64,000 nt of DNA from a bacterium (GCA_029565675.1 JAKQNP010000002.1:124001-188000), one strand, 5' to 3'; shown: positions 55,393-64,000, counted from the first letter of the stretch. The notes: a model not told the origin generated them from the letters alone. Numbers and translations are program-made.

Positions 55393-56641
55393 CTTGGAAC
55401 CTCTGGGCATTGCTGCCATGATCGGATTGTGCAGCACGGTGGGCCGCAAAGGTGGCGGCGCAGAGGCGTGTCGGCAATGCCAACGCCAGCCCACAAACAA
55501 AATAGAGCGCAGTGACGATTTCCTGATCACCAAAATTCCATTCAAAGAGTCCATTGATGACAAAACCTGTCCAAACTGCCATCGCCGCCAATGTCCATCC
55601 CCTTGCCATGGCCAAGCCGGCTGACCGGTCGCATCGCCGAAACACCTGCCAGACTCGATAGAAGAGAAAACCGAGCAAATTGACGAACGCTGCCAATCCG
55701 ATCGACCCCAGGGTGACCGCAATATGGATAAAGTTGTTGTGAAAATGGCCGATCGATTCTTCGATGTCAGGCCCGGCGTATTGTTGGTAAACGGTTTGGG
55801 TGCTGACATCACCGATGCCGGTCAATGGATGGTCTTTATAGATCTCCCAGCCCGTCTTCCACCAACTGATCCGCTTGGCGTTGGTCCGCCAGGTTGGATC
55901 AAAAAAGTGGCGGGTGCGATGGGCAAGAGTTTCGGGCTGGACCAGCAACAACAGAACCAGCAGTACGGGAATGGCCAGCAGGAGTTTGCGGTTTTGCAGG
56001 TAGATCACCAACAGAGCCCCGGAAAAAAAACCCAGCCATGAACCGCGAGTGGAGGTCAGGATCAAACAGATAAAATTGAGCAACAGAGCGAGCAGCAGCG
56101 CGATTTGAACTTTCCGCCTTTTGTGGGTGATCAGCAATGCCAGGCTGATCACCGCACCCATCATCGTCAGTCCCCCGGCGGTCATTGAATTCTGCACATG
56201 GCGGACCCTGACCGTCGGATCCTGCAGAAATGAAAGGATACCGAACAACGAATAGACAGCCATTGCAGCGATAAAAATCCATGCGAGTTTTTGCATCAAT
56301 GATTTCGATTGCACTTGCTGGGCAATGACATAAAAAACCAAAACCAGCAGGTGCCTTTTCATGAAAATGGCTGATTGCGCTGCATTGGTTGAAAAAAACA
56401 GCGAAAGAAAAGCTGCGCCGATGAAAAGGAGAAAAGGAATCTCCAGACCAATCGGTTGAAAAGATTGGCTGCGGGTAATGGCGATTCTGGCGAACCAGCA
56501 CAAGATCGCACAGCCGATTGCGATCTGTGTCAATGCAATCGAAAAAGGCATTGCTGCTGCAAAAACGAGCAGCGATACCTCGAGGATTTGTTGCAGATGC
56601 CGGTCGAGTTGAGGCCGGACGATACTTGGTTGATTTTTCAC
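55385..56641 (-). CDS. O-antigen ligase family (WaaL/Wzy-like) membrane protein
   Basis: A 418-residue membrane protein with about ten helices. 'TRGSWLGFFSGA' near 204 and 'ESIGHFHNNFIHIAVTLGSI' near 300, a periplasmic loop with Arg and His residues, match the Wzy_C domain of ligases and polymerases of O-antigen. The start is GTG 56641 with AAGG six bases upstream. The ABC exporter gene lies 1 bp upstream, so both act on lipopolysaccharide or a glycolipid. Confidence 0.86.
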   Translation of the reverse strand: MKNQPSIVRPQLDRHLQQILEVSLLVFAAAMPFSIALTQIAIGCAILCWFARIAITRSQSFQPIGLEIPFLLFIGAAFLSLFFSTNAAQSAIFMKRHLLVLVFYVIAQQVQSKSLMQKLAWIFIAAMAVYSLFGILSFLQDPTVRVRHVQNSMTAGGLTMMGAVISLALLITHKRRKVQIALLLALLLNFICLILTSTRGSWLGFFSGALLVIYLQNRKLLLAIPVLLVLLLLVQPETLAHRTRHFFDPTWRTNAKRISWWKTGWEIYKDHPLTGIGDVSTQTVYQQYAGPDIEESIGHFHNNFIHIAVTLGSIGLAAFVNLLGFLFYRVWQVFRRCDRSAGLAMARGWTLAAMAVWTGFVINGLFEWNFGDQEIVTALYFVCGLALALPTRLCAATFAAHRAAQSDHGSNAQRFQDG

Positions 56642-56642
56642 G

Positions 56643-58514
56643 TTAAACCTTAAACTGCATTTGATAGAGTTTCTGATAGAGACCTGGTTTGTGGATCAGT
56701 TCTTGATGCGTCCCGCTCTGGACGATCTTGCCCTTGTCCAACACCAAAATACAATCGGCGTTGAGAATTGTGGAAAGCCGATGGGCGATCACGATCGAAG
56801 TTCGGTTTTTCATCAGCCTTTCGATTGCCTGCTGTACCAGAACTTCGGATTGGGTGTCGAGCGCCGATGTCGCCTCATCTAGAATGAGGATCGGCGGATT
56901 TTTTAAAACCGCTCGCGCAATCGCCAGACGCTGCCTCTGTCCGCCGGAAAGCTCTATGCCGCGTTCACCGATATTGGTCTGATATTTTTGTGGCAGCTCG
57001 AGGATAAACTCGTGGGCATTGGCGATTTTTGCAGCGGCAGTAACCTCGCTTTCTTTTTTATCGCTTAGCCCATAGGCGATATTGCCGAAAACAGTATCGT
57101 TGAACAAAATCGTCTCTTGGGTGACGATTCCCATCTGATTGCGCAGTGAAGCGATTTCCATCTGGCGAATATCGGTGCCGTCGATGCGAATAACGCCGGC
57201 AGTCGGATCGTAAAACCTCGGCACCAGGTCGGCAAAGGTCGATTTGCCGCCGCCGCTGGGGCCGACCAACGCCAAAACCCGGCCTTTTTCTATGGTTACC
57301 GAGATGTCGCTGAGAAAAAAATCGCCTTTGTTGTAGGTAAAAGAGACCTTGTCGAATTCGATTGCATGGTTAAATGTGTGCAAGTGGACGGGTTTGGCGA
57401 CGTTTCGAATCTCGGGCTGCAGATCGATTACCTCGAAAATCCGTTCGCCAGCCGCAAGTGCTTCCTGCAGACGGGTGTGAACGCTGGACAACTCTTTAAC
57501 CGGCGTCATCACGCTCAAGATAATGACCAGAAATCCGATGAATTCTTCGGGAGACATGATGTTTCCCTGCAAAACCTGACGACCGCCGAACCAGAGAATG
57601 CCAACCGCTACAATGGTGCCAAGAAATTCAGTCAGAGGTGACGCCAAATTGCGGGTGCGCGAGATCCGCAAGAGGGTTTTAAAATACGATTGTGTTTCGC
57701 GCACGAATTTATTGATTTCGAATTGTTCCATTGCGAATGCTTTGACCACCCGCGCGCCGCTGATGGTTTCTTGCAGCACCGACGTTACATCCGCCATTTT
57801 TTCCTGCGATAAGGTGCTTTGTTTGCGCAGGCGCAAACCGATCCATGAGATGATACCGATGCTGAGTGGTGCCACAATTAAAGCGATAAGGGTCAGCTGC
57901 CAGCTGAGATAAAAAGCAATCGCCAACGAGGCGATGATGGCCAGAGGATTCTTGATCAGAGTGACAAAACTGGCGGAAACGCCGCCATTGAGAAGAGAAA
58001 CATCGTTGGTGATCCGCGAGATAATTTGCCCGGTCCGGGTGCGGCTGAAGAAGCGCAGGGATTGGAGGCTGATCTGGCGATAAAGATCATTGCGGATATC
58101 ACGAATAATGCTCTCCTCGACCAGGGCCATCAAGTAGCGCTGCAGGTACGCAAATAGATTTTTAAACAACGTGATCAGCAAAATCACCACACAGATGCGG
58201 TGCAAGGCGGTGTCCGGATCATCACCTTGAAAAAAACGAAAGAATTTTTCTTTAACCAAATCCTGAGTGCCGGCGAACCGGTTTTTTTTGCTCAAGGTGT
58301 TACTTGCATCCGAATTCGCTGGTGAAAGAGACGGCGGTTCCGATGTTTGCAATGCAGTCTGCTGTGGCGATTTGAAAATCGTATTCAGAAAGGGAATGAT
58401 CGAAATCTGGAAAGCCGAGTTGAAAATCGTGAACAGAATGATGCAAAGAATGGATCCGAAGAGCGGCACAAGATAAGGCCTGATATAGCGCAAGATTCGA
58501 AAATAGAGATGCAT
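56643..58514 (-). CDS. ABC exporter, MsbA-like, fused TMD-NBD
   Basis: A 623-residue half-transporter: six-helix domain (residues about 10-360) and an ATPase domain with Walker A 'GPSGGGKST' near 417, signature 'LSGGQRQRLAIARAV' near 520 and Walker B 'ILILDEATSALD' near 545. An unusual insertion of charged, Ser-rich sequence lies near residues 60-95, between helices 1 and 2. It probably flips a lipid A or glycolipid across the inner membrane, as an MsbA homologue, in line with the neighbouring O-antigen ligase gene. Confidence 0.9.
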   Translation of the reverse strand: MHLYFRILRYIRPYLVPLFGSILCIILFTIFNSAFQISIIPFLNTIFKSPQQTALQTSEPPSLSPANSDASNTLSKKNRFAGTQDLVKEKFFRFFQGDDPDTALHRICVVILLITLFKNLFAYLQRYLMALVEESIIRDIRNDLYRQISLQSLRFFSRTRTGQIISRITNDVSLLNGGVSASFVTLIKNPLAIIASLAIAFYLSWQLTLIALIVAPLSIGIISWIGLRLRKQSTLSQEKMADVTSVLQETISGARVVKAFAMEQFEINKFVRETQSYFKTLLRISRTRNLASPLTEFLGTIVAVGILWFGGRQVLQGNIMSPEEFIGFLVIILSVMTPVKELSSVHTRLQEALAAGERIFEVIDLQPEIRNVAKPVHLHTFNHAIEFDKVSFTYNKGDFFLSDISVTIEKGRVLALVGPSGGGKSTFADLVPRFYDPTAGVIRIDGTDIRQMEIASLRNQMGIVTQETILFNDTVFGNIAYGLSDKKESEVTAAAKIANAHEFILELPQKYQTNIGERGIELSGGQRQRLAIARAVLKNPPILILDEATSALDTQSEVLVQQAIERLMKNRTSIVIAHRLSTILNADCILVLDKGKIVQSGTHQELIHKPGLYQKLYQMQFKV

Positions 58515-58557
58515 GAACTCTCACAAATTTGGAAGCCACCATTTCAACAACAAAGGT

Positions 58558-58734
58558 TCACTCGTCGACCTCTTTGAAATCGACATCTTGAATTTCGTTG
58601 TCCGAAACATTCAGAGGCTTGGATTTGGATTTTCCCTGCACCGTTTCAGAAGGACGGGATGGTTTGAAAAAAAGTGCGAGTAATTTGGAGGTGCCGTAGA
58701 AAACCAAAGCCAGTAAAGCCAGACGAAAAAGCAT
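58558..58734 (-). CDS. Small membrane protein of unknown function
   Basis: A 58-residue protein: one hydrophobic helix (residues 2-20, 'LFRLALLALVFYGTSKLLALF') and a charged, acidic tail ending in 'VDFKEVDE'. The ATG at 58734 has AAGGAAAAC eight bases upstream; the longer open frame to 58818 lacks a ribosome site. It lies 43 bp before the ABC exporter gene. I do not recognise its family. Confidence 0.65.
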   Translation of the reverse strand: MLFRLALLALVFYGTSKLLALFFKPSRPSETVQGKSKSKPLNVSDNEIQDVDFKEVDE

Positions 58735-58872
58735 CGCAGTTTTCCTTCTGTTTTTTGCCGCTTGGCAGCGGCAAAACATTTGCCGGAAATTTAAAAAAGG
58801 GCGATTAGCCCTCTCCAAAGAGCAAATAGGGATTTTTCACAGCATTAATGATCGAGGATGGCGACGAAATCC

Positions 58873-59508
58873 CTAAAAAGTCGGCGAATAGTATTCGATG
58901 CCGGAATGCGGCCGAACAATTTCTTTTGCCAGATCGTCAAAATGGCGTGAGTTGTTGACAAAGTCGATCTGGGTGCAATTGACCACGAGAAGAGGGGTGC
59001 CGTGGTAATGAAAGAAAAAGCGATTGTAAGCTTCGTTTAATGATCTGATATACTCATCAGAGATCGATTGTTCGTAATGCCGCCCGCGTTTGCGGATGTT
59101 GTTCATCAACCGCTCAGGCGAGGATTGCAGATAAATGACCAGATCGGGTATCGGTATGTCTTGCTCCAGCAACGAAGCCACCCGATCATAGAGGATCAAT
59201 TCGCGGTCATCCAAGTTCAAGGTGGCAAAGATGCGGTCCTTGGCAAACAAATAGTCCGACACCATGGTTTCATAGAAAAGATCCTGCTGGAAAAACTCTT
59301 GCTGCTGGCGGTAACGGCTCAGCAGGAAGAAAAGCTGAACCTGAAAAGCAAAGCGCCTTGGATCACGGTAAAAATCTTCGAGAAACGGATTTTCTTCCGG
59401 CTTTTCGTACATCAATCGCGCATTCATCACCTCACCCAGCATGCTGACCAGGCTCGTTTTACCAACCCCGATCACGCCTTCCACGCAGATGTATTTGGGT
59501 ATGGCCAC
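58873..59508 (-). CDS. Deoxynucleoside kinase
   Basis: A 211-residue kinase that phosphorylates a deoxynucleoside in salvage. The P-loop is 'GVIGVGKTS' (11-19), followed by 'EKPEENPFLEDFY', 'DRVASLLEQD' near 126 and 'LQSSPERLMNNIRKRGRHYE' near 145, all typical of the dNK/dGK family. The start is GTG 59508, overlapping the folK stop (TAGTG), with GAGG seven bases upstream; a longer frame to 59559 would run into folK. Substrate is not certain. Confidence 0.9.
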   Translation of the reverse strand: MAIPKYICVEGVIGVGKTSLVSMLGEVMNARLMYEKPEENPFLEDFYRDPRRFAFQVQLFFLLSRYRQQQEFFQQDLFYETMVSDYLFAKDRIFATLNLDDRELILYDRVASLLEQDIPIPDLVIYLQSSPERLMNNIRKRGRHYEQSISDEYIRSLNEAYNRFFFHYHGTPLLVVNCTQIDFVNNSRHFDDLAKEIVRPHSGIEYYSPTF

Positions 59509-60035
59509 TATTGAACCTCTCTGACCCGTTGCAGAAATTGGTGTTGCGTCAAGACGCACTGAATAATGCCTGACTCAGGACAATCAGCCAGAGCTGTTGT
59601 TACGGTCGTGCCGCTGCCGGGGATCACCCAATCCGGCACAAGCTCGGCCAACGGTAAAAGTGCAAAACGGCGAAAAAACAACTGTGGGTGGGGAACAGTC
59701 AAGCGTTTGGTATGGATCGACATCGATTCGATCAGCAAGATGTCGATATCCAATGTACGAGGTCCCCACCGGCGCCGCGTCCGGATGCGGCCGAAACGGA
59801 TTTCGATTGCCTGGATTTCTCGAAGCAATTCTTCTGGCTGCAGGTCGCTCAAAATCAATACCGCACCATTGATATAATTCGGTTGTGGCAACAGCCCTAC
59901 GGGTTCAGTCTCATAAAGAGATGAGACAGATTGCACCTCGGTCTGGGAAACCTGATCCAATTCAATAACTGCATGGACCAGCGTTTGGATCCTTTCACCA
60001 AGGTTGGATCCCAGACCCAGGGCGTAGAGACTCAT
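59508..60035 (-). CDS. folK: 2-amino-4-hydroxy-6-hydroxymethyldihydropteridine pyrophosphokinase
   Basis: A 175-residue enzyme that transfers pyrophosphate from ATP to hydroxymethyl-dihydropterin in folate synthesis. 'ALGLGSNLGERIQTL' at 6-20, 'YETEPVG' near 41, and 'RRRWGPRTLDIDILLI' near 89 with the metal-binding Asp pair are intact. It overlaps folB by 4 bp and the kinase gene by 1 bp. Confidence 0.95.
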   Translation of the reverse strand: MSLYALGLGSNLGERIQTLVHAVIELDQVSQTEVQSVSSLYETEPVGLLPQPNYINGAVLILSDLQPEELLREIQAIEIRFGRIRTRRRWGPRTLDIDILLIESMSIHTKRLTVPHPQLFFRRFALLPLAELVPDWVIPGSGTTVTTALADCPESGIIQCVLTQHQFLQRVREVQ

Positions 60036-60424
60036 TGCTCAGCCGAATGGCGATATCGAGTGATTTCGATCTCTGTTCCGTTTGCCAATCCCCCCAGTGG
60101 TGCAAACGGTTTTCGCAAACGAATCCGCACAGATTCAATCGGAAAATGATCGAGTAAATTATTGGCGATTTGCTGGCTGATCGTTTCGATCAAGTAAAAG
60201 CGATCTTGCTCCACAATTTTGCGGACATTCTCGTAAACCTGGCGAACGTCTATCGTGTCTTTAAGGCGATCCGATAGCGCTGCAGGTCGAGTGTCGTAAC
60301 TCATCTCAACATCGATTTCGAACCGCTGTCCGTTTTCCCGCTCACCATCGTAACATCCGTGATAGGCATGAAATATCATACCCATCACTCTGAGCTTGTC
60401 TTTTGGCATTAATTCTGCATTCAT
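60032..60424 (-). CDS. folB: Dihydroneopterin aldolase
   Basis: A 130-residue enzyme that splits dihydroneopterin in folate synthesis. 'FHAYHGCYDGERENGQRFEID' near the start holds the conserved Tyr-His-Gly, 'DTIDVRQVYENV' and 'FYLIETISQQIA' follow, and 'IRLRKPFAPLGG' near 102 gives the catalytic Lys. The ATG at 60424 is chosen over an upstream ATG at 60460; neither has a strong ribosome site. It heads the unit folB-folK-nucleoside kinase. Confidence 0.93.
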   Translation of the reverse strand: MNAELMPKDKLRVMGMIFHAYHGCYDGERENGQRFEIDVEMSYDTRPAALSDRLKDTIDVRQVYENVRKIVEQDRFYLIETISQQIANNLLDHFPIESVRIRLRKPFAPLGGLANGTEIEITRYRHSAEQ

Positions 60425-60768
60425 TTCCGTTAGCACCAAAATTGATTTCAATATAACCAAATATCAACAACATGTCAAGCGAATTTACCCTGCCACAAGG
60501 GCTGTAACAATACGAAAAACAAGTGATAGACTCGCTTTATTTTTGTTGTCGTGAGAGGACTTGTGGTCTGCATTTCTGGCGAATTGCTTGTATCAATCCG
60601 ATACAAACAATTCATCTGTTCGGCCGATTCAGGCTCTCACGGCCTGAATTTTTACAATATAACAACTCTGTCAATTTAACGCACGTTTTTTCTCATTTGC
60701 CTATGGTCATGAACCGGAAATTATTGGCGCTGGCTGTGCTGGATCAAAAAGGAAAGGTTTTCAGAGGG
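60425..60768. promoter_or_regulatory. Divergent intergenic region with two leader hairpins
   Basis: 344 bp between folB (minus) and the giant secreted protein (plus). On the plus strand a 14 bp stem GAATTGCTTGTATC / GATACAAACAATTC (one mismatch, 5-base loop) spans 60581-60613. A second stem ATTCAGGC/GCCTGAAT followed by TTTT spans 60627-60653. Two hairpins with a T-run before a start resemble an attenuator or leader terminator. It might also be the end of a short transcript. GGAAAGG lies before the chosen start at 60769. Confidence 0.4.
60627..60653 (+). terminator. Hairpin plus T-run in the leader of the last gene
   Basis: ATTCAGGC (60627-60634) pairs with GCCTGAAT (60642-60649) across TCTCACG, followed by TTTT. 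It has the form of an intrinsic terminator but lies 116 bases upstream of the plus-strand gene, so it may attenuate that gene. Confidence 0.45.
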
Positions 60769-63700
60769 ATGGACTGGCGAAACAGTTTTCAATGTCTACA
60801 AAGAGGGTGGATCCAGATATTGGGCCTTTTTTTCTTGGTTTCGTCGGTTGTCTTTGCTGCTCCAGAGCCCAATATGCACCAGCTCACTGAACCGATCCGG
60901 GAATCCGACACTGCGAGCGCCTGGCCCGCAACAAATCTGCATTATACGCCTATCTCGCCCGATATTGCCATTGCGGGTGTTCAGCCCGCTACACCAATGT
61001 ACAGCGCCTCGTACACCGCCGACGACCAATCTTTAGAGCTGCAGATCGCTTTTTCTCAAAGCCGAGCAAGGCTTGGGCGCCTGACCTTGCAGATTCACGC
61101 GGATGCGATTGCCGATCCTGAGCAGCCTGTGACAGCGCGGCTTATCGCTCTGCAATCTTTGGAAGCGCTATCCTTGCCCGATTCCTTCCAGCTGGCGGAA
61201 ATGGACGGCGACGGCATTGTCCGTTTCGTTTTGCCGGGTATTCTTGTTGAAGGACTGACACTTTCACTGGACAATGTTGTTCCGCAGAGCCCACCCAACG
61301 CTTTTCAGTTGACCGTGGAGCAGTTGACCTACAATGCGGACACGCGGATTATGCTGTTGGGCGACTCGATTACCAATGGAGTCGGCTCCAGTGACGGCAT
61401 CGGCTATCGGAAGAGTCTCTATCAGACCTTGATCAACAATAAATATACGATCGACTTTGTCGGATCTGCGGGTACACCGCCTTACGAAGGTCACTTTAGC
61501 GGCGGACGTAAGATCGCTGATTTTTATCCCATCTCTGTGGGCAACGGCGGAACGGGTGCTATGGATGTGACGTATCACATGTCGACATACCGCCCCAATA
61601 TCGTCACCATTCTCCTTGGCACCAACGATATACTCGGCGAATACTATCCTGCTGCGCCTTATATCGAAGGCGATCGATTTCAATTGACCGCGTCCGGGCA
61701 AATGGCAACACTGGTTAGTTATTTGCTCAAATGGAGCAATGGAGAAAAGGGCGATTTTCTGCAGGCGATTATCGTCTCTCTGGATATTCCGGTGCGATCT
61801 CACGAGTCCTACTGCCTGGCTTTTAATGCTGATGTCAGCCGCATGATACGCGACTTTCGCGGAGGTGCGATTACCGGACGGACCGAACCCGTTTATGAAT
61901 GCGATCACTACTCTCGCTTTATGGAAGATCCTTTCTTGTGGGCCAGCGACAGCCGTGGTTTGATGGATGATGGTTACCACCCCAGCGATCGAGGACATGC
62001 ACTGATCGCGGCGAATTATACGCAAACTTTCGACAACTGGTTTAAAGGACGGCCGCGCTGGTTCAGCGATCTTTCCTGGCAAACTGAAATCGCCGGCATA
62101 GATGTTCACGCGGGTTCACAGGGGATCGCGATCAGCGATTACAACGATGATGGTTGGCCGGATATCTATATCAGCCGCATTGCATCTCTATCTCCTGATG
62201 AGCGTGAGCTCTCCTACATCAACCAGGCAGGATCTTTCTTCATAGAGGATGCAAAAAACCGCCAGATCGATGATCCAGGCCAGAGCCGCGGCTTGCTCTG
62301 GGTCGACATCGACAATGACGGCGATTGGGATTTGTTCAATGCACAGACCTCAGGCCCCAACCGGCTCTATCGCAACACCGGTGCGGGTCAGTTCACCGAT
62401 ATAACGGCGACGGCCGGGATTGTCGATTTGGGAAGTGTGACGACAACCACGGTTTTGGCGTTCGATATCGAGAATGACGGCGACATGGATCTCTATGCCG
62501 CCAATTCTCGTGTTCCCAACGAGTTGTATGTCAATCAGGGGAATGTAGTTTTTTCCCGCGAAAATCGCGGTGCCGATGATGTCGTGGAAACAGGCGTTCC
62601 CACACTGTCCGCTGCCGCTGCGGATTTCAATCAAGATGGTTTTACCGACATTTATCTGGTCAAACGAGAGGGTGCAAATCGCTTGTATGTTAACCAGGGC
62701 GACGGAACCTTTGTCGATCGGGCTGCGGCTGCCGGTGTTGATTTAAAGTTGCAGAGCAATGGCGCGGTTTGGGCCGACATGGACAACGACGGGGATCTCG
62801 ATCTGTTGGTCAGCCAAACATCGCTTACTGGCGATCCTGTCCACTTGCGCATCTATCGCAATGAAGGCGATGGCACATTCACCGATCTCAGTGCGCTCAT
62901 CCAGATTCCTTTCGATGGCTACTCTGTGCTTGCCGCTGATTTCGACAACGATGGTTGGGTGGATATTCTGGCCACCGATGAACATGATGCAGGCAAATTC
63001 TACCACAACGACAGCAATTGGAAATTCAGCCACTGGGCGGACAGCGGTGCGGAAGTCAACGGCGGCGATGTGCGCGGTGCGGCGGTGGTCGATATTGATC
63101 GGGATGGCGATGTAGATGTGGTGGTGGTGCGCGCCGATGCCTTCAATATACTGTTGCTGAACAATCTCGACAACAACAACCATTTTCTGCAGATCGAAGT
63201 CGACGGTCCAGCCGGCAACCGCGGTGGTTTCGGTACTCGTATCTGGGTCTATCGCAGCGGGGAGCTCGGCAATCCAGCTGCTTTGCTCGGCTATCGCGAA
63301 GTGGTGTCTGCTTCCGGCCATCAGTCACAAAGCTCAGCTGTGCAGCATTATGGGCTGGGCACCCATTCCGCCTGTGATGTGATGGCGCGATTCAGCGACG
63401 GTACCATCGTCATCGAACGGCAAGTCGCTGCCGATCAATTGTTGTTCCTTCAACCCGGTGCGCCGGGCCAGGGCAGCGGCGAACCGGCAGTTTTGCTGAT
63501 GCAATCCGGAAATGGCCAATCCGCAACTGTCGGCAATCTGCTGCCAGATCCAATCGCAGTCCAGGTTCGCGATGTGAAAAACAATCCAGTTCAAGGGGCC
63601 CGGGTCGATTTCACTCTCCAAAGCGGGTCGGCACAAATTCTTGCTCCCACAAGCAGCGGAGAATCAATCGGGTTTCAAACCGAAAGCTCCACCCTCGGAG

Positions 63701-64000
63701 GATCGAGTTTATGGGCTTATGACCGCAGTTGTTCGGGCAACGGCATGGTGATGGTTCTTTATGAATCGCCCTCCAGCGGCACTGTCGAGGCCAATATCGA
63801 TTTGGCATCTGCCGGTGGATATTATGTCTGGATGCGCGCCTTGCATATGGGCCGCAGTGGGCTGGTTCTTTTGCAGGTCGACGACGGTGCGGCCTTGACG
63901 GTGCCGATCGAGTCTGCTGGCCAGTGGAATTGGTATCGGGTCCACTCTTCAAACACCCCACACCTTTTTCAGCTCGCTGCCGGCAGACGCAGGTTTCGAC
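60769..64000 (+). CDS. Giant secreted protein: SGNH esterase, FG-GAP/VCBS repeats, ASPIC/UnbV domain (3' end outside)
   Basis: An uninterrupted frame runs from here off the right edge, over 1077 residues. After a signal peptide ('LGLFFLVSSVVFA', end near residue 31) comes a beta domain, then an SGNH hydrolase (residues about 195-425) with 'LLGDSITNG' (Ser), a Gly block, 'LGTNDILG' (Asn) and 'DDGYHPSDRGH' (Asp and His). Next are FG-GAP/VCBS repeats (about 440-800) with Ca-binding loops such as 'DYNDDGWPDIYI' and 'DMDNDGDLDLLV', then an ASPIC/UnbV region (about 800-900, 'GTRIWVY', 'HYGLGTH') and an Ig-like domain. It should be exported and perhaps bind and deacylate surface or plant polysaccharides. 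The start at ATG 60769 follows GGAAAGG and AGAGGG; ATG 60703 is an alternative without a ribosome site. Confidence 0.88.
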   Translation, partial: MDWRNSFQCLQRGWIQILGLFFLVSSVVFAAPEPNMHQLTEPIRESDTASAWPATNLHYTPISPDIAIAGVQPATPMYSASYTADDQSLELQIAFSQSRARLGRLTLQIHADAIADPEQPVTARLIALQSLEALSLPDSFQLAEMDGDGIVRFVLPGILVEGLTLSLDNVVPQSPPNAFQLTVEQLTYNADTRIMLLGDSITNGVGSSDGIGYRKSLYQTLINNKYTIDFVGSAGTPPYEGHFSGGRKIADFYPISVGNGGTGAMDVTYHMSTYRPNIVTILLGTNDILGEYYPAAPYIEGDRFQLTASGQMATLVSYLLKWSNGEKGDFLQAIIVSLDIPVRSHESYCLAFNADVSRMIRDFRGGAITGRTEPVYECDHYSRFMEDPFLWASDSRGLMDDGYHPSDRGHALIAANYTQTFDNWFKGRPRWFSDLSWQTEIAGIDVHAGSQGIAISDYNDDGWPDIYISRIASLSPDERELSYINQAGSFFIEDAKNRQIDDPGQSRGLLWVDIDNDGDWDLFNAQTSGPNRLYRNTGAGQFTDITATAGIVDLGSVTTTTVLAFDIENDGDMDLYAANSRVPNELYVNQGNVVFSRENRGADDVVETGVPTLSAAAADFNQDGFTDIYLVKREGANRLYVNQGDGTFVDRAAAAGVDLKLQSNGAVWADMDNDGDLDLLVSQTSLTGDPVHLRIYRNEGDGTFTDLSALIQIPFDGYSVLAADFDNDGWVDILATDEHDAGKFYHNDSNWKFSHWADSGAEVNGGDVRGAAVVDIDRDGDVDVVVVRADAFNILLLNNLDNNNHFLQIEVDGPAGNRGGFGTRIWVYRSGELGNPAALLGYREVVSASGHQSQSSAVQHYGLGTHSACDVMARFSDGTIVIERQVAADQLLFLQPGAPGQGSGEPAVLLMQSGNGQSATVGNLLPDPIAVQVRDVKNNPVQGARVDFTLQSGSAQILAPTSSGESIGFQTESSTLGGSSLWAYDRSCSGNGMVMVLYESPSSGTVEANIDLASAGGYYVWMRALHMGRSGLVLLQVDDGAALTVPIESAGQWNWYRVHSSNTPHLFQLAAGRRRFR

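Noticed and set aside
55393-55812. A 140-residue N-terminal extension of the HD-GYP protein
   Set aside because: It lies inside the O-antigen ligase gene, is biased in composition, and the ATG at 55392 has a good ribosome site.
61264-62109. A 281-codon open frame on the minus strand
   Set aside because: It is antisense to the SGNH domain of the giant gene, whose catalytic blocks are clear on the plus strand.
1-64000. CRISPR arrays, insertion sequences, prophage or attachment sites
   Set aside because: No spaced direct repeats, transposase or integrase, or phage structural genes were seen; the repeats found are within coding repeat proteins.

Overview
The window looks like chromosomal DNA of a Gram-negative bacterium of the FCB superphylum, with the Calditrichota / KSB1 / Marinimicrobia / Ignavibacteria side as the closest match by gene style. 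The signs are two large secreted proteins ending in a 'YPNPFNPST' type C-terminal sorting domain, two GWxTD-domain proteins, a peptidase / TolB-propeller / Omp85-barrel fusion, a Na+-translocating NADH:quinone reductase, a DUF5683 protein and O-antigen/MsbA-type surface genes. No rRNA, tRNA, CRISPR array, insertion sequence or prophage is visible. The assignment is an inference from gene content, not from a marker-gene tree.

Layout. 0-15 kb is mainly plus strand: the end of a DUF4432 sugar-epimerase-like gene, a convergent unknown membrane protein, an outer-membrane metallopeptidase/propeller/barrel fusion, a GWxTD protein, a PHP phosphoesterase, a CDP-alcohol phosphatidyltransferase, a small membrane protein, a SWIM protein, an Ldh-type dehydrogenase, a pyrimidine-nucleoside phosphorylase (minus) and a YCF48-repeat secreted protein. 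15.2-17 kb (minus) has an NlpC/P60 hydrolase and a Sua5/YrdC protein. 17.4-26.1 kb (plus) is one long operon, nqrABCDEF-apbE-nqrM-like, followed closely by an acyl-CoA ligase. The 50-residue Cys-rich nqrM-like gene is short and easily missed.

From 26.1 to 60.4 kb every gene lies on the minus strand, in tightly packed chains with 1-20 bp overlaps: selA with a membrane protein; a seven-repeat secreted protein; a JAMM/RadC-like domain fused to a DinG helicase, with a beta-lactamase-fold nuclease; pdxST; mreB with a class A penicillin-binding protein; a stand-alone IMP cyclohydrolase, a VanX-type dipeptidase, purN and an S66 carboxypeptidase; a second GWxTD protein, rimO and ftsY; then folB-folK-nucleoside kinase-ABC exporter-O-antigen ligase-HD-GYP-RidA-DUF5683-SNF transporter-HD-YfiM-like-purF-UbiA-ferredoxin-geranylgeranyl reductase.

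The last 3.2 kb (plus) is the 5' part of a very large secreted protein with a GDS(L)-type SGNH esterase domain, FG-GAP/VCBS repeats, an ASPIC/UnbV domain and an Ig-like domain. It runs off the right edge.

The genes serve sodium-based respiration (Nqr plus its flavin and iron maturation factors), purine, folate, PLP and nucleotide salvage, envelope growth and recycling (MreB, PBP, S66, VanX, NlpC/P60), surface polysaccharide assembly and protein export to the cell surface. The most interesting points are the UbiA + ferredoxin + archaeal-type geranylgeranyl reductase cassette (possible isoprenoid ether lipid or quinone saturation), the JAMM-DinG helicase fusion, the hidden NqrM-like gene, the peptidase/propeller/barrel fusion and the SGNH/ASPIC giant protein.
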